A program made the position numbers and the translations under genes. Below are positions 1 to 15,100 of a stretch of 64,000 nucleotides of DNA, in pieces. Numbering within the stretch: the first letter of the stretch is position 1; every line of letters starts with the position of its first letter. Source of the stretch: Atriophallophorus winterbourni (lineage: Eukaryota > Platyhelminthes > Trematoda > Plagiorchiida > Microphallidae); the NCBI GenBank assembly GCA_013407085.1, contig JACCGJ010001858.1, forward strand, positions 124,001-188,000. The letters run 5' to 3'. The notes below the pieces were generated by a model. The model did no database searches. It was not told where the DNA came from and worked only from the letters and a program-made list of their open reading frames with translations.

Positions 1-140
1 CTCAACCACATGATCGGCACCGGGTTGCGTGAACGAAGTGCGTGGGTTTCTCACTTCGCAGGAAAAGTTGAATGTGCCGACAGGAGTGGATTCCGTGTTC
101 AGAATGTACAAAGATCCTGTCAAATTCGAAGCATTCGTTA
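1..140 (-). CDS. Ig gene exon 5 (C-terminal half of second Ig fold), cut by window edge
   Basis: It starts after ...TTTACTCAAAG with two bases that complete a Val codon with exon 4. It encodes GSLYILNTE and TFNFSCEVRNP, the E-F strand region with the second Cys. It stays open to base 1 and probably continues. Confidence 0.75.
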
Positions 141-3100
141 CTTTGAGTAAACGTTTTTGAAAATATTAACACATTTGCGTTCCTCGCGGGTTGAAAAAAG
201 TCAACACGTAAGGAACATGAAATCATTTTGAGAAAAAGTATCGATTATTGTTTCAGATAACAACCCTCCATGTCAAAATTTGACCATGAAGAATTCGCCA
301 CAAAGAATTTCACATCAGAGTGAAAATATAATATGTACGATAGAATGACGAATAATTTATTTTTTGTTTAGCGTAGTATGTGGTGAATTTGTTTCTCAAA
401 GAGAACACTTTCCAGAAATTCAGCTAACTGCACAAAGACCAAGAGTTCACGAGAAAGAAGTGTTGCAAAGAAGCTTCAACCACCTACTGAGCCATACATG
501 GACAGGTCTTGGAACCGCATCTTTGTTTGCTGTGCATAAATGGTTTCCCCTCGTGACATTTAAGATGTTTTTATTCATTGAATATATGTATTTTTCACCC
601 CGGATCAGTTCTGCTGCAGATTGTAACAAAATGCTTAGTATTTCGGTCAGTGTAAGCTCATACAGTTGAAAATGATGAGCAATTCAACACACGGAAAAGC
701 AAGATGCTCCAACTTGGCAAGAATCATCTTTTGAGAAATAAAGTCCCAGAATGGTCGGTTGTTGAACACATTTTTTCAAATATAGAATAATTGAAAACTA
801 GAGAGCAAATCACACTGCAGAAATGTTTATAGACAGACCAGTAGATTGCTATGTATCATTCAAAGTATATTTGGAAGATTGTCATCGTGTATATTATTGA
901 ATATAATGAACGTCTACCTTCGTCTGACTATGAAGCCTATGTAACCTGGCTGAGAAAATCTACCGCTCGCTTCGATAAAAATTAATAAATTAGGACATAA
1001 TGTACAGGGAAGAGGAATACATCCGTTTAATCGAGACCTAATAGCGGTCCCTGTGCCATGGTCCTTTGAGTTGTCTGCAGATACCTACATCGAAGTCAGG
1101 AGACAACAGGGTGTAAAACGCGGAAGTGGCATGGCTCATCGGGAGCTTTTGTAGCCTGTGCAAGCAGCGTAATAGACATAGCAGCGTAATTTAGCCTCGA
1201 CGGACCGGACCCCATCTACACTGTTGCTGTGATAAATCAAAGAACCTGGCGTAAACGGAAATGGAGCTTTTCCTGACAGAACAAAGAACTTGCCGTGGTA
1301 GATTCAAATAATGGACAGAACATATGTAAGAACACATTAACGAGCAGCTTAGCATGCCTGACGGGACTTTTGACGGGATTGTGAGAGTAGAGTTGTTAAG
1401 TGCATCCGCGACGAGCGCTAATCACGAGCTTTTGGAGGATAGGCACAACGACAACCTTGTGCGAAATACAATAACAGGAAGTGGCGAAACGGCAGACGGC
1501 AACAACCGCGAAAATCCAATAATTCGGGGTTTGGAAGAACCATATGAGAACGGTTTAAGCGAAAACATCCGAAGGCTTTAAGCATTCCGCATTCTCGATT
1601 GGGTATTCGTCGAAATGTTTTCTCGTTTAGAATTTGTTTCACTTGGAAGTGTTTTTCTGAATAAATCACACGCTCGGAATCTGTTGCGGTTTGAGCTTCT
1701 AAACTGGATGGGTATATGACGAACCATGCGGTAGCTGACTGCCCCTATTGATGTTTGAGAGATTTTATAATTTTACACTATATACCAGTCATCCTATGGT
1801 TATTATTAAGCCTAATGCATTTCTACCATGAACTTTCTGAGTTCTGAGTTTTGGCGTGAATGGAACCAGTGGACACTAAGTCGATTGACAAATCAGATCA
1901 ACGAGACGACCGTTACAGACAGATTCTGGATGGTGTTGTGGATATGTGATTTGCCTATATAAGATAAGATAAAATGCGTTTTGTATTTTATCATGTGCGC
2001 AATAAACACGTTTGGAAAACTGGCGTTTCTTTTTTGTTGTGAATAACAATGAAAACGTTAGCCTCAATGATGAATTGTGACGAAGCAGACTACTTCAAGA
2101 TTCAAGATTCAAGATTCAAGATTTATGGTTGAAGAAGCAATTAACTTTACAATATCCACAGGGTGGAAATATAGGTACAAATGTATATATATATATATAA
2201 GTATAAATGAAATCAAAATCAATGGGACAATGATAGCCTATTAATAGTTTGACGGGAAAATACGGATTAGCTCACATATAATCGTCAAGTTTTGATTTGA
2301 ATATAATGTTGATGTTGCATCGCGTGTTCTCGAAGCCTATAGAAACACCCCATCGATGTTAGTACAGGAAACCCGAAGTAACGTAGAATGTTTTGACAGA
2401 GAATTTCCCTCCCTAATACTAGGCCTCACTTATGTTGACTGGGTCATGTGTGTAGGATGAGAAACGGTCGTATCACAAAAGATTGATACTTCGAAGAGTT
2501 GATATCAGGAAGTATGCCTTGGTTCAGACGGCACTTGCGCTAGAAATACGTTCACAAATAAGATATGAACTCGTTTAAAATTGACCGTACTTGGTCTCGA
2601 ATATGCTGTTGACCAATCGCTTCAGGAGCACTTTGGTTAGCAAACTTCGGAAGAACTGATACTGCTCGCCCTAGTGTCAACTGATTTCCATCGGCGGAGT
2701 AACTCTTATCACAATGAGTTTTTCTCTACAAATGAACTGATTAGACTTTGAAAACTTTGTGAATTATGGAAACTTCGTTCGATTACATACGATTTACGTA
2801 CAGGGCAAGCATCGACCAATTGTTGCAATAGAGAAAAATGTTCAACATATTTTCCCTAATAGTCAAATCATTATTAGACACAACCCTGTATTGACTCAAG
2901 ATTAAGTTGATTACTTAGTCTGTTCTTTCATATTCACTCATATTATAGATAATAGGCAGTAATTGAAATATAGGTTAGGAGGATAGTAGCACATGAATTT
3001 TTACAATATTTTTGAAAGGGTAATTGCAGAACTGATCAACCTTTTCAAGTTATTCAAAGTTCACATTGAATTGCAAAGCTTTAGAGTTATTTAATACAGT

Positions 3101-6100
3101 ACAATAAAATAAAATCATGGTTGGAATTAGTACTAAAAAGTTGTTGTTGTTGTTGGCCTCCTTCGACCATGGATGTAAATCACAATCTCGTGAATGTTGA
3201 TTTTTTGTAGCTTTTGGAATGACTAAACAGTCCGATTCGAAATGAACAATCACTCCTGCAGCGCTGGCAACAAAAGTCAGATCTAGGTTGTATTGCATCA
3301 GTTACACGCTGGCGGCGTTATCTGCGTTCAGCAGCCAAGAGCTGTATCTGCTCCTCCACAGCTTGCAGACAAAGCTTTACACAATGCCTCTAATGTGAGC
3401 AGTCAAGAGCAAGTTTTTCCTAACTCGCCGGGTCGATGCCAAGAGCGTACTCAAAAGTACGTAGGAATAAACCTAGTCTATCGAGCGCTCATTTTACTGG
3501 ATATTTTGAATTCCTAACACATTGCAGCTCGTATGCGTCAACGTATACTCGGTGCATCGGTCAGCTATCGACAAAATTAGTGACTACTGCTAAAACGTTC
3601 ATACATCCTCACCGTTTGCAAAATATAATTGAGATATTGTAATCAAAGGTTAACTAAATATTCACTGGGTTTGGTCAGTTCGAGAGATATTTTGAATGAC
3701 ATATCATTTACTATCTGATAATATTTTACGCCATTGGTTGTCACCAGATTAGTTGTAACTCCATAGTCATTCTTTTGCAAGTTGTATTCTACGAAGGTTC
3801 GTTTGCGTTTACGGTGGATATCGTTTGACTTCTTAGCACCTCCTACTCGTGTATTATGCCGGTATTAGTGATGTGCAACCCGTCAACTAGCTTTTGATTT
3901 GTTCTATATCAGGTGCATTCCATTCGTGTTATATTGGGTTTCAATTTACAACACACAGTTTATTGTTGCAGTTTCAAAATGAAGCTCACTCACCTCTCTC
4001 GTCAGTCCACTGGAATTTTGTATCAAGTGCAAGCGGCATTCCATTTGTACTCCAATGAACAACGAGACCGCTGATATCATTCTCGTCCAGACAGTCAATA
4101 CGTGTCCAATTTGAAAATGGCACGGTCACCTTCTCGGCGGAAGCTGCTGCTATTTTCAAGGGGTCTGTTGTGAAACAATAATTAGCAGTTTGATATTCGC
4201 TATATATATATATATATATATATTGTGGTGAATAAGTGCAAAAATATAACACGAAAATGCTATAGTAAAAATGGACAATGGAACGAACTCACGGAGAGTG
4301 AATAGGACAAGAAGAAATCGATAGATCTATATGGCAATATCGATTATCGGAACAAAACGTTAACTTCTAAATTAATGAGTGAAAATGTTACAAAGATAAG
4401 TATGTTCAAATTGTTGATTAAAGCGAGCATCGAGGGAAACGAAAATACAATTGGAAAGAAAGTGAAATTACAGGTTGCTACAGAACTCCCCCCCTAGAGC
4501 GTGAGTCAACGGATGAACGCTCGATACACCGTCTATGGTATGTATTCAACCAGTCTTGCGGGGAACCTCACTCTACGGCCGGCACGTGTTTGACGAGATG
4601 AAGGGGTAGACAGCATAGGTGAGGGTCGCTTGGATGTAACGTCATTGTTATTCATAGGTTGTGTAGGTGGGGGCGCAGGGGTAAATTCTTCTGGCGGTTT
4701 TTCCTCGATGTATGCAGGTCTAAAGCGATCTATGCTTACTGTCTTTAACGCCGTTGCGTAACAAAACGAAATATTTGGGTTTGCAGACGATTACTCAAAT
4801 GGTCATTAGTACGGGGTTTGTAATGGCTTTCTGACAGCATCAACTCGAACGAAGACATAGGAGCAAATTTTGAGGTCGTTGTGGATGAATGAAGGGCGGT
4901 CAGCGACGCGGATCGGTACTGTTTCGATGGCCTTGAAGTGTTTCCTGAGTCTCAAGCAGTAAGATCCTGGGTCGATTTCACCAGTAGTGCGGGTATTCAG
5001 TATCATCTCGCCAGGCAGTCTCAGTGTTGAACCAAATACCAATTCTGAGGGTCAACAACCGATGTCTTCTTTAACGGTGTATCTTATACCGAGAAGTATG
5101 ATAGAAAGATATTCAGACCAATCTGTTCCAGAACAAGCGGTAATAGCAGCTTTCAATTGACGATGAAAACGTTCGACTGGATCGTTGGCTGTAGGATGAT
5201 ATGCAGTAGTACGCACATGATCACATCCTAGTAAACTATTCAGTTCACGGAACAAAGCGCTTGTGAATTGCGATCCTCTGTCGGTCCTTATAGTAGCGGG
5301 TACACCAAAAATGCATACCCATCAATCGAAAAATGTTCGTGCGATGGTATCTGTGGAGGTGTCACGAACTGGGACCGCTATAGGCCAGCGAGTGTATCTA
5401 TCAACGCATGTCAAGATATAGCTATAAGTTCGGGAAACGGGTAAAGGGCCAACAATATCCAGGTGGATATGCTTGAATCGACCGTCAGGTACAGGGAATG
5501 TGCTGAAAGGGGCACGGATATGTCGATGAATTTTGCTGCGTTGGCAACCTACAAAGTGTTTGGCCCAATGACGGATTTCACGTTGCATATTTTGCCAAAT
5601 GAATCGTTCTGCTATGATTTTTACGGTTGAACGAATACTCGGATGGGACAATCCGTGAAAGTGATCGTAATTCTTCCGGCGATATGTTTGCGGGACGAAA
5701 GTTCTCGGCTTGCCGGTCGATATGTCACAGTGGATCTTGGCGTCGCAATCAAGCAGCGGCAAAAGGCCAAATTTGAGTGACTTATTTGCGACAATTTCGG
5801 AAAATTCAGAGTCGTTTTCCTGATGACTGGCCAGTTCTCTGAGATCGAGTACTGAGTTGCTTATTTGTTGGATAGTGCAACGCGATAAGTCATCAACGTC
5901 TATGTTGCGGTCACCATCGATATGTCTAATATCTGTAGTGAACTGCGCGATGAAGTCAAGTTGACGAATTTCTCTTGGAGAGTTCCGGTCTGTCGGAGAA
6001 CGGAACGCATAAACAATTGGCTTGTGATCAGTGAACACAGTAAAGGTGCGTCCCTCAAGTTGGTGACGGAAGTGTTTACCATCTAGGTAAATGGCGAGAA

Positions 6101-9100
6101 GTTCACGTCCAGAAGTGGTATACCTAGTCTGCGCTGGTTGTAACTTCCGTGAGAAAAAGGACATTGGTTGTATCTCTCCGCTTACTTCTTGCTGCAGTAC
6201 GGCTCCGACTGCGACTTGTGATGCGTCGGTTTTCAGGATCAAATGTGCGTTATCGTCGGTTTTTAAGTGACTCAGAGCGGAAGCGTTGCGCAAAAGATCT
6301 TTAACCTCGACGAATGCGGATTCTGCAGCGGTTGTAATCGTCAACTTTTTCGGATTTCCTTTAAGCATGTCAGTTAGCGGTTGAAGTATTTTAGCGGCGT
6401 TGGGGATAAATCGTCCATAGTAGTTGATGACGCCAAAGAAACAGTGTAAGCTTTTGATTGATTGTGGCATCGGGTATACGAGTATGGAACGTGTCTTTTC
6501 GGGCAGTGGGCTTATTCCATCACTGTCAATCCTATGGCCGAGAAAATCAATGGTCGACTGGCCAAAAACGCATTCGTCGGGATTGATAGTAAGGCCGTAT
6601 TAGTCGAAGCGTTCGAAGACTTCATGGAGGTGTCGTACATGCTCCTCGTGTGATGAGCTAGCTACTAATACGTCATCGATATACACGAAACGAAATCAAG
6701 ACTACGAAGAATCTGATCCATGAAACGTTGAAAAGACTGTGACGCGTTGCGCAAACCGAAGGGCATGCGAAGGAATACGAAAAGACCAAATTTCGTAATT
6801 ACACCAGTCTGATGATATGCACGTACGAGATCCAGTTTAGAGAAAACAGATTTTCCGTGAAGGCTAAGTGAGAAATCATGTATGTGCGGGATAGGGTAGC
6901 GGTCGGTTTAGGTAACGCACGATAATCTCCGCAAGGTCTCCAATCGCCGTTCTTCTAGGCGACCATATGTAACGGCGATGCCCACGGAGTGGTTGACGGT
7001 CTAATTATGCCCAATGCAGCCATATGTTCGAACTCGCATTTTGCTGCTTTAAGTTTCTCTGGTGGCAGCCTTCGAACTTTGGCAAAAACCGGAGGCCCTT
7101 TAGTAACGATGTGATGTTGAACATCGTGGGTGGGAGTCTCCGAGTATGGCGATACGCGTGTCAATTTCGGGAATTCAAGCAGGATGTTGCTGTATGTGGC
7201 ACTGTTCGGCACAAATATGCGAGGACTGGGTGAGATGATGGAACATTGTTTACCGGACACGTTCAATGACGTAGTATTGTCATGTAGCCGTCAATGTCAG
7301 AGATCGACTACGAGACCATATTTCGTCAAAAATTCGATACCCAATTATAGGTTTCTGAACTTCGGCTATCAAAAAGTCGAAAAGAAATTCACGTCTAAGT
7401 CCGAGATCGAGTTTTAAAAGTTTATCACCGTTAGTCAAAATTTTCGATCCGTTAGCCGCCTGCGGTGTGATGCCTGATGTACGTAAGTCACTTTTTTTGC
7501 AGCTACGTGGTATAACGCTAACTTCGGCACCAGTGTCCACGAGAAAGTTAAGTTTATTCGACGCATCATATACATACCGGAGGCGACTGATGGGTTTGCC
7601 AGGGGCAGTCGTCGCCATTACTGACTGGCAAGCTGGTTTCCCGACTTTGGCTGTGAGTGCGGCAAGGTGTTTACAACCTGGACGGCAGTTACGCGCGGCT
7701 TCTCCGAAACGGCGATGGTAATAGCAAAACCAGTTGGTGTTGCGAGGACGAGAGCGACTTCTACTTCTGGATCGATGGCAAAGTAAGGATCGGGAGTTTT
7801 TAGAACGCTCCATGTTACAGATTGTGAGCTGTAATGATGAGAGCTCTTTGGTCAACGTTGCTATGGAGGATTCTAGCTCTGATACGTAACTGGCTTTGGT
7901 TGCCTGATTAACGTTGTTTCCGTCTAAATTTTCGTGAATTTTGTCTGCTAGTTCAGCCAATGTGTCGAGGCAGACTTTGTCGTCCGACACGGCAAGGATG
8001 GCGGTGGTGCTGTGTGACAGGCAGTTCAGCCAAAGTTGTTGTAGGACGGAATCGTCTAACTTTGTGTTGCCCAACAGGGAATGCATGTGACGTAACAGCT
8101 GTGAAGGGGTTCTGTCGCCTAGTTCTAAACCAGCCAGCAGTTGTTTTAGCCTGGCTTCGTCAGAGGCCATAGTACTCTTGAGCACAGCAGCCTTCAGTGT
8201 GTCGTAAGGCGAAATGGAGTGCATGGGCTCAAGAACGTCTAATACTTCTTTCGCGATGTAGGACGGTAATTGTGATTGTACGAAAGAAAACATGACCTCT
8301 TGTTTCGCGATCCGTCTGAAACGAAACATACCCTCTATTTGGATGAACCAGACAGGCGGGTTTGCAGGGTCAAATGCTGGCGTGTTACAGCTGATAACGT
8401 TCATTTGCGATTCGTTAAGTTCAGACGACATTATAGCAAAATTGAAAAAATAACGGGATTTCTGAGCGAAAAATGGAATTCAGGCTCACTAATTATGTAG
8501 TGGATAAGTGCAAAAATATAACAGGAAAATGTTATAGTAAAAATGGACAAAGGAACGAACTCGCGGAGAGTGAATAGGACAAAAAGAAATCGATAGATCG
8601 ATATGGCAATATCGATTATTGGAACAAAACGATAACTTCTAAGTTAATGAGTGAAAATGATACAAAGATAAGTATGTACAAAATGTTGATTATAGCAAGC
8701 ATCGAGGGAAGCGAAAATACAATTGGAAAGAAAGTGAAATTACAGGTTGCTACAATATATATATATATATATAATGAAGATCACAACCTTAAACTAAATA
8801 CTGAATATACACCAAGCCTAAATTGAATCATACCTTGAACAGGCAATTTGTAAATACTTGGAGAAAAGCCTTATAACTACAAAAAAACTAGGATTGTTTG
8901 CCAAGGAAACATTGGATATTTAAGATGAGCTTATTGGAAGTAAAACCAGCACAATTAGCTATCCGGCAGTAGACATCATAGCAGACCTACGGTAAAAATG
9001 CGTTTTGGCGCAATTTATGAAAATCAAAGTTTCAGCGATTACTTTATTGTTAACGTTTATGCAGTTACCATGAAACTAGTTAATTTCGAACGTGAAAACT

Positions 9101-12100
9101 ATGGGGAAGTTATATCGCGCAAGAGATTATTCGATACTGAAATTTGAATATCCTGCAATCCTATTAGAAGGGTTGCACAATTCGTATTGAAATACGTGAT
9201 CACAAATATCAATTACGGTCCTGAAAATAGCAAATGCTGAATAAGCATTTCTTCGGCGACAAGGATCAAGAATTTCTCAGTTAGAATACATTCCTTTTCT
9301 GTTATCGTTGGTATATTAAATTTGATATCCACCATGGATGTGCTTATAACATATAAGGTTTCAATAGTTTACGTCGTTTTACTTCCGATTGAGGGATAAT
9401 AATCGCTACCTATCGTATATCGTAAAACGCAACAATAATTAAGTTTAACCAAAATGCAAATATTGTAAATTATTACATGATACGTTTTCTGCGTATATGA
9501 AGATTGTTCTAAATTTCATACACTACAGAGAGAGAAGTTAATGTGTATTCTGTTAGAACGTGTGCCACGTTGAGATGAATAATACCAAACGATTAGATCC
9601 TGATCGTAATATTCATACCTGATGAGTACAAACAGCATGAAGGCGGTCGTGGTGGAAACGCATGAAAAGGAGCATTTTTTTATAATCACTTGTTTAAACT
9701 CTATCTACATGTGTTTGGGCATATGTGGTTGAACGGGTTGGTCGTACCAATCTCACTCAACAATGCAATACTATTGCAGCTTGTTGATCCATAGATTATT
9801 TATACGATGGTTGTTAGCACACGCCACGCCCAAACCCGTTGTCAGATAATCAGCCAACTTCCAGTTTGTTCTCTAAACAATGTTTTCCCCTGTGGCCCAC
9901 TTCCTACCACCAATGTTCTGGTCATTATGTGAATTTCGTCCACGTAGTTTACTTCAAACTACTACCTCACTTGGGACGTTGGCTCGATCTTAATGGTCTG
10001 CTGAAGTTCATCATTTGTTTCTCTCGCTATTACCTCAAATATGGATAATCATGTAGCCTGTAGCAAAGTACAGTGAGCACTTGAAATGTTTGTCGTTGTT
10101 GCATTCCTTGAACATACACTTCAAGCATTTAGCGCAATCTCTAATCAGGTTGACCGATATCAAAGACAGAATGCGCGTTTTTGTTCTTTCTTTTGAACAT
10201 TTTATCATTCTCTATTCGGTTCTGAGTAACCGATGTTGGATTACATACACATGATCTGAGATTCTGAGATTTTGATAAATTCCCGACGGGTCTTGTCACA
10301 CCCGATCAATGAAATAAATTCAGGTCCGTGGGAGTTCGACACTCTCGTGACACTACCGTGACCATGAGCTTCTAAACCCGTCCCACTTATCTTTGTAGTC
10401 CTAGATGAAATAAAAGACATGAACCCTGTTTCTCCATTCACTTTTGTCTTATTTGATGCTCGTGAGTGGATCACATTGCACACACATATTCTTCAAGTCC
10501 ATTTCGACAAGAGTGAATGAAATATTTCTTGGAGGTACTAATTTCCGTTTACGTTCCAACACTTTCTGTGTTAACTAGCATGTGCCGTTGCTCGTTTTAG
10601 CTTGTGCGTGATATAGCTAATTTAGCACCAGTGTCACAAAATTTATCAATAGTATCTCACCGTGTCTACTGAGCATGTTGACCCTATTCCGTCAGCGCCG
10701 CCTGCAGTGGCTTGGTCATGTCTATAGAATGGATAATGGTCGTATTCCGAAAGATCTACTCTATGGTGAGTTGCAATTAGGAAGTCGACCATTGGGCAGA
10801 CCGAACTTGCGGTACAAAGATGTTTGCAAAAAAGATACGGAAGCTCTTGACATTTACCCGGCGAGCTGGGAAGAACTTGCTCCTGACCGCACACTTTGGA
10901 TGCATTGTGTAAAGCGTCGTCTGCAAGCTGGGGAGGAGCAGATACAGCTCTTGGCTGCTGAACGCAGATCACGCCGACGGCGTGCAACTGATGCAATACA
11001 ACAGAGATCTGACTATCGTTGCAAACGCTGCAGGAGATTGTTCCTCCCGAATCGGACTGTTTAGTCATTTAAAAAGCTGCAAAACATGAACTTCATGCGA
11101 TTGTGATGTACATCCATGGTCGACATCAACCGACGGAGGCCAAAAATATCTCACCGTATGCATTGCCATTACATTCCACTCAATTAATTTCAGAACGACT
11201 CACATTTGTTCTGAATTGGTAAACAGAGACGACTCAACTAATGTGGGCGTAGTTTTATCCATGTTAGTTCGTTTCCAGGCTGCGTTGCTCACCGAAGTAA
11301 TCAGTACCAGATTTCGAGCACATATCAAAAAGTGTTTACCCAATGGTTACCACCACATTTTCGCCTGTTTTAGTTCGTCTAACATTAGACCCGTTGAGAG
11401 GCGATGAATATCATCCATTGGATTTAGCAGCACACAATGCTTTCTGTGTTGTTGTATACAATGTAAACGAATCATTGCAGAAAGAAAGTAAACGCACAAT
11501 ATCGAACATACAAGTATACTTTCGCGCATTTTTGTATTTGTATGAAGCCAGATAAAATCAATGAAAATCTGATCACCAGCATTTTTCGCTAAAGGTTTTG
11601 CAACGTTTGCACATTCTGTGCCTAACGAACACAGGAACTTCTGAAATTGACTTGTATCTTTATAGTTTTAGAACTTGTATTTGTACCACTAAGTCCTTGC
11701 CAAAGAAGGACAGACAAGCTGGTCAGTGGTATGGATGTTGAATTATTTGAACGCGCACATTTCGAAAATTGAGCAGAACACCGGCTGAAGTTCCGCTGCG
11801 TAGCACTCTCGAATAAATGGAACCTTAACATCGTTCATCATCAATCTCAGTCAAAAATGGGTTTAACTAAATATTAACTCGTTCATTTAACATCTTAGAA
11901 ATTTAATCATTCATTGCATGTAGATCATTTGATAAAATTCTATTTGAAAGTAATTCGCAATTAATCAATTGGATTATATTGGTGTACAAGTAATAATGTT
12001 GAAATAAAATTTAAGAAAAGAATAAACAGAATTTATTACGTTCTATGTTTGAAATATTGCTTAAAATGCCTCACGGCATGATATTTTCTTCAAAAATTGG

Positions 12101-15100
12101 TTTGAGTTTTTTTTCAGAAAATTATCTATTTTATTGTCTATTTTATCCGATGGCATAAATTATTTTGTATAAAAATACTCAATTCTATAAAAATGAAGGA
12201 GTCTTTGAAGGACCGATTTGAAAGAATTTTTCCTGAGTCGGCAGGTAAAACCCCGACTTTCAACCCATGGTTACGGACAGTTTCGCTACGAAACACCCGC
12301 CACGTTGTATACCGATTAAAAGGTCAAGAAACGGCCTTGAAAGTAACCTATTTCTCACGTTAAAACTTTCATTCACAAAGGTTCAAACTCTGTCTACAGG
12401 AGTGTGGGCCAAAGTGATTAAACAGGTTGGTCGTACCAAACTTATAAAACAGTGGCATACAAGGTCAGATTGTTTTGTTCATCCATCGCATCGTGATAGT
12501 CATTAAAAAAGAATTGGACATTTTCTTTCACGATACATTAAAAATTCTGCCCTGAATTCTCAGCGACTCCATTACGCGTGTTTTTATGAGCAAATTAATT
12601 GTTATTATTTCTTTCGCGTGAATCCACTTTATTAGCATACGTTTCAATCATTGTCAAATGAGGAATAATTTGATATTTGCGAGTAGACCAATAAAGAACA
12701 TTTTCCACAGTCATACGTATTTGCAGCAAAATATTGTTAATTAAAATATAATGACTAATTTAACATACTTTAAACAGTTTTATAAATGAAACTCAGACCG
12801 ATGCCGAAAATTTTTATTCGTAGTCTTTGACTTTAAAATTACTGCGAATATTCACGAACTCACGTTCAATTTTTACATAAGTCGCATTGGATACTGCATC
12901 ACCGAATAGACCACCCACAACGCATACGTATTCTCCTTCATCAGGCGAAGGTTTTGACAGCATACTATATTGATGTCTCGGTGGTTGGAAATTAGATAAA
13001 GTTTCGATTTCTGACATACGTATGTCTTTTGTGGGAATACCGTTTACTATCCAGTATTGTGCCAACTCACTGTAAATACAGAATTGAAATGAAACGAAAA
13101 TCATGAAATTAGGTAAACAAATAAACGAATAAATTCGATCATTTGGTTTATTTCAAAAAAAGTTTCAAAGAAATTCTGCATAAAATTAAGCCTTTTCATG
13201 ATTCCTGACTCGCATTCAGTTAGAATTTCATGTAATGTCCTGAAAAAATGTTTTAGTCGTCAACATCATGCCGTCAGAAAAGTCTTCTTGGATTGTTTGA
13301 TTTTCAAGCGAAGCACAGTGGGATAGTCTCAGGCGAAGTGGTAGGTGTTTTGGAAGACGATACCTCGGACTTAATGTTAATAGAACTATTCGGAAATTTC
13401 GGGTACAAAATTTATCCATGATTTTCAAGTTTCAAATTCAAGATTCAAGAATTTATGTTATGCAAAAGCTCGTAACTGTACAACACCACAGGATATTCGT
13501 ATAAGGACAATAAATATATATATACAAAATAAATTGAGGCATTAGGAAGATCGACAGTTTTGTAGTTTCAAAAAATGTCATGTATTGTCGCGGTATGATG
13601 AAAAAACAAATATTCGTTTGGAAAAAGATCATGTTATATAAACGGGATGTAGAGTGGAATTATTACGTATCAATATATCCAATTTGTTCCTGAAAATCCT
13701 TTCACTACATCATTGGACAACATCTGACTGTAGGGAATTCCAAGAGAAACAAACGCGCACCGAATGAAAGAACCGATGGTGGGAATGTGGAATAGCAAAT
13801 GCCAGTGGGTGATTACGTGTGACATGGCTTGAACGGAGGCGAAATAGATGCCTCAGTGGGTGCGCCTTTGAGTTCATTATTTTGTAAGTTGTCATTAGAT
13901 CAAACCAAATACTAAATATTCATAATGATTATTTATATGGAACCCAACTCAATAAATAAGTGAGCTCACATTCGACTCAGAAAATTGAAGGCCTACAACA
14001 CCAGCGTAATGTGAGCGAAATGTGTTCATACTATGCTTACTACTATTTGAAATTCACAACATCAAACTAGTACTCAAGCGATTCCGATTTTCTTACATTT
14101 TGTGTTTCAGCTACGCGAGTGTAAATAGCAGGAAACAGTTCGTTTTCTGCCAGGTGGAGACGGATGCAAACCAGAATTGTTTAAGCCTATGACGTCAACC
14201 TCATTCACATGTGTGCCGGCACATATAACTGAACATATCGCCGTCCAAGACTTATCCAAAGGTAGTTTCAAATGTTTAACATTTTCAAAAGTTCAAATCT
14301 ATTCAATTTACATGTAAATCGAATGATGTACAACTTCGTTTTCTGGATTACACGAATGAGTTTAACAGTGTTGTGCGATGTTCCTTACTCCGAAAACTAT
14401 CTGAATGTAATTTTCTATCAAACGTACTTCATTGCATTTCACCTAGTTCGAAGGTCGTCGTCAATATACGGTAGTGAATGGCAAAAAGCCTCCCGTGCGA
14501 CACCGATTCCGCGTGGTGTTCTGTACCCATTTTTATTTTCTATTTACATTTCAGATCGTCCTTTTAACCCCCACTGCACTTACTATTAAATAAACCGGAA
14601 GCGTTGCCGTTGCATTGAATCACAATAGTCGAGTCGGTCAACAATGCTTTAGAATCAATGATTACAAGCATTGGTCAATGGTAATCTGCACTTGGTTAAT
14701 CTTTGAATCCCCAAAAATGCTACAAAATGGTATTTTCCAATATGACTGGAGAGCGATGTTTAGTTCACAATCAAAACATTCCTTGTGTTTCATGTAATGG
14801 CTCGGTGTTTGAAACATGTAGTAGCTTCGCGTACCTTGGCGTTACAATGTCCGAGAGTCTTAGCTGGACCAATCATGTGACCGCACATTTCTTGACAGTT
14901 TGCCAGTTGTCATTGTATGGTCTTTCTCTCCGTTCTCTCTCTATCCCACCTAATGTAATTCAACTTTTTGTTTTAACTTGCATCGGTTCACACCTTCATG
15001 CATCCCCCGTAATTTTCCCGGGCTCCTGGAAAAGGATTTTCTGCTGATCAGAAGGGATATTAAGGTTATCTCAAGATTGAGCTGTGTTTATGCGGATTTA

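Larger units (their letters stand above)
4224..8754 (-). mobile_element. Ty3/Gypsy LTR retrotransposon, CsRn1-like, inactive
   Basis: The element is 4.53 kb with 259-bp LTRs at both ends, each starting TGT and ending CTACA. By hand alignment the LTRs differ at 17 positions with no gap (about 93 per cent identity), so the insertion is not recent. A run of seven G followed by AG (4486-4494 on the minus strand) next to the 3' LTR fits a polypurine tract. The order gag, protease, reverse transcriptase, RNase H, integrase is that of the Gypsy group. The Gag finger pattern C-x2-H-x9-C-x3-C resembles the unusual finger I recall for the CsRn1 clade of flukes. Coding is broken in several places. It lies in the intron between Ig exons 3 and 4, in sense orientation to the gene. 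Confidence 0.9.

Noticed and set aside
1354..1581. 75-codon plus-strand frame as a gene
   Set aside because: No domain, no splice sites that extend it, and it lies in an intron of the Ig gene on the other strand.
3986..4252. Continuous 88-codon minus-strand frame as the Ig exon
   Set aside because: Splice sites and phases show that only 3994-4164 is exon; the rest reads through the donor and into the TA microsatellite.
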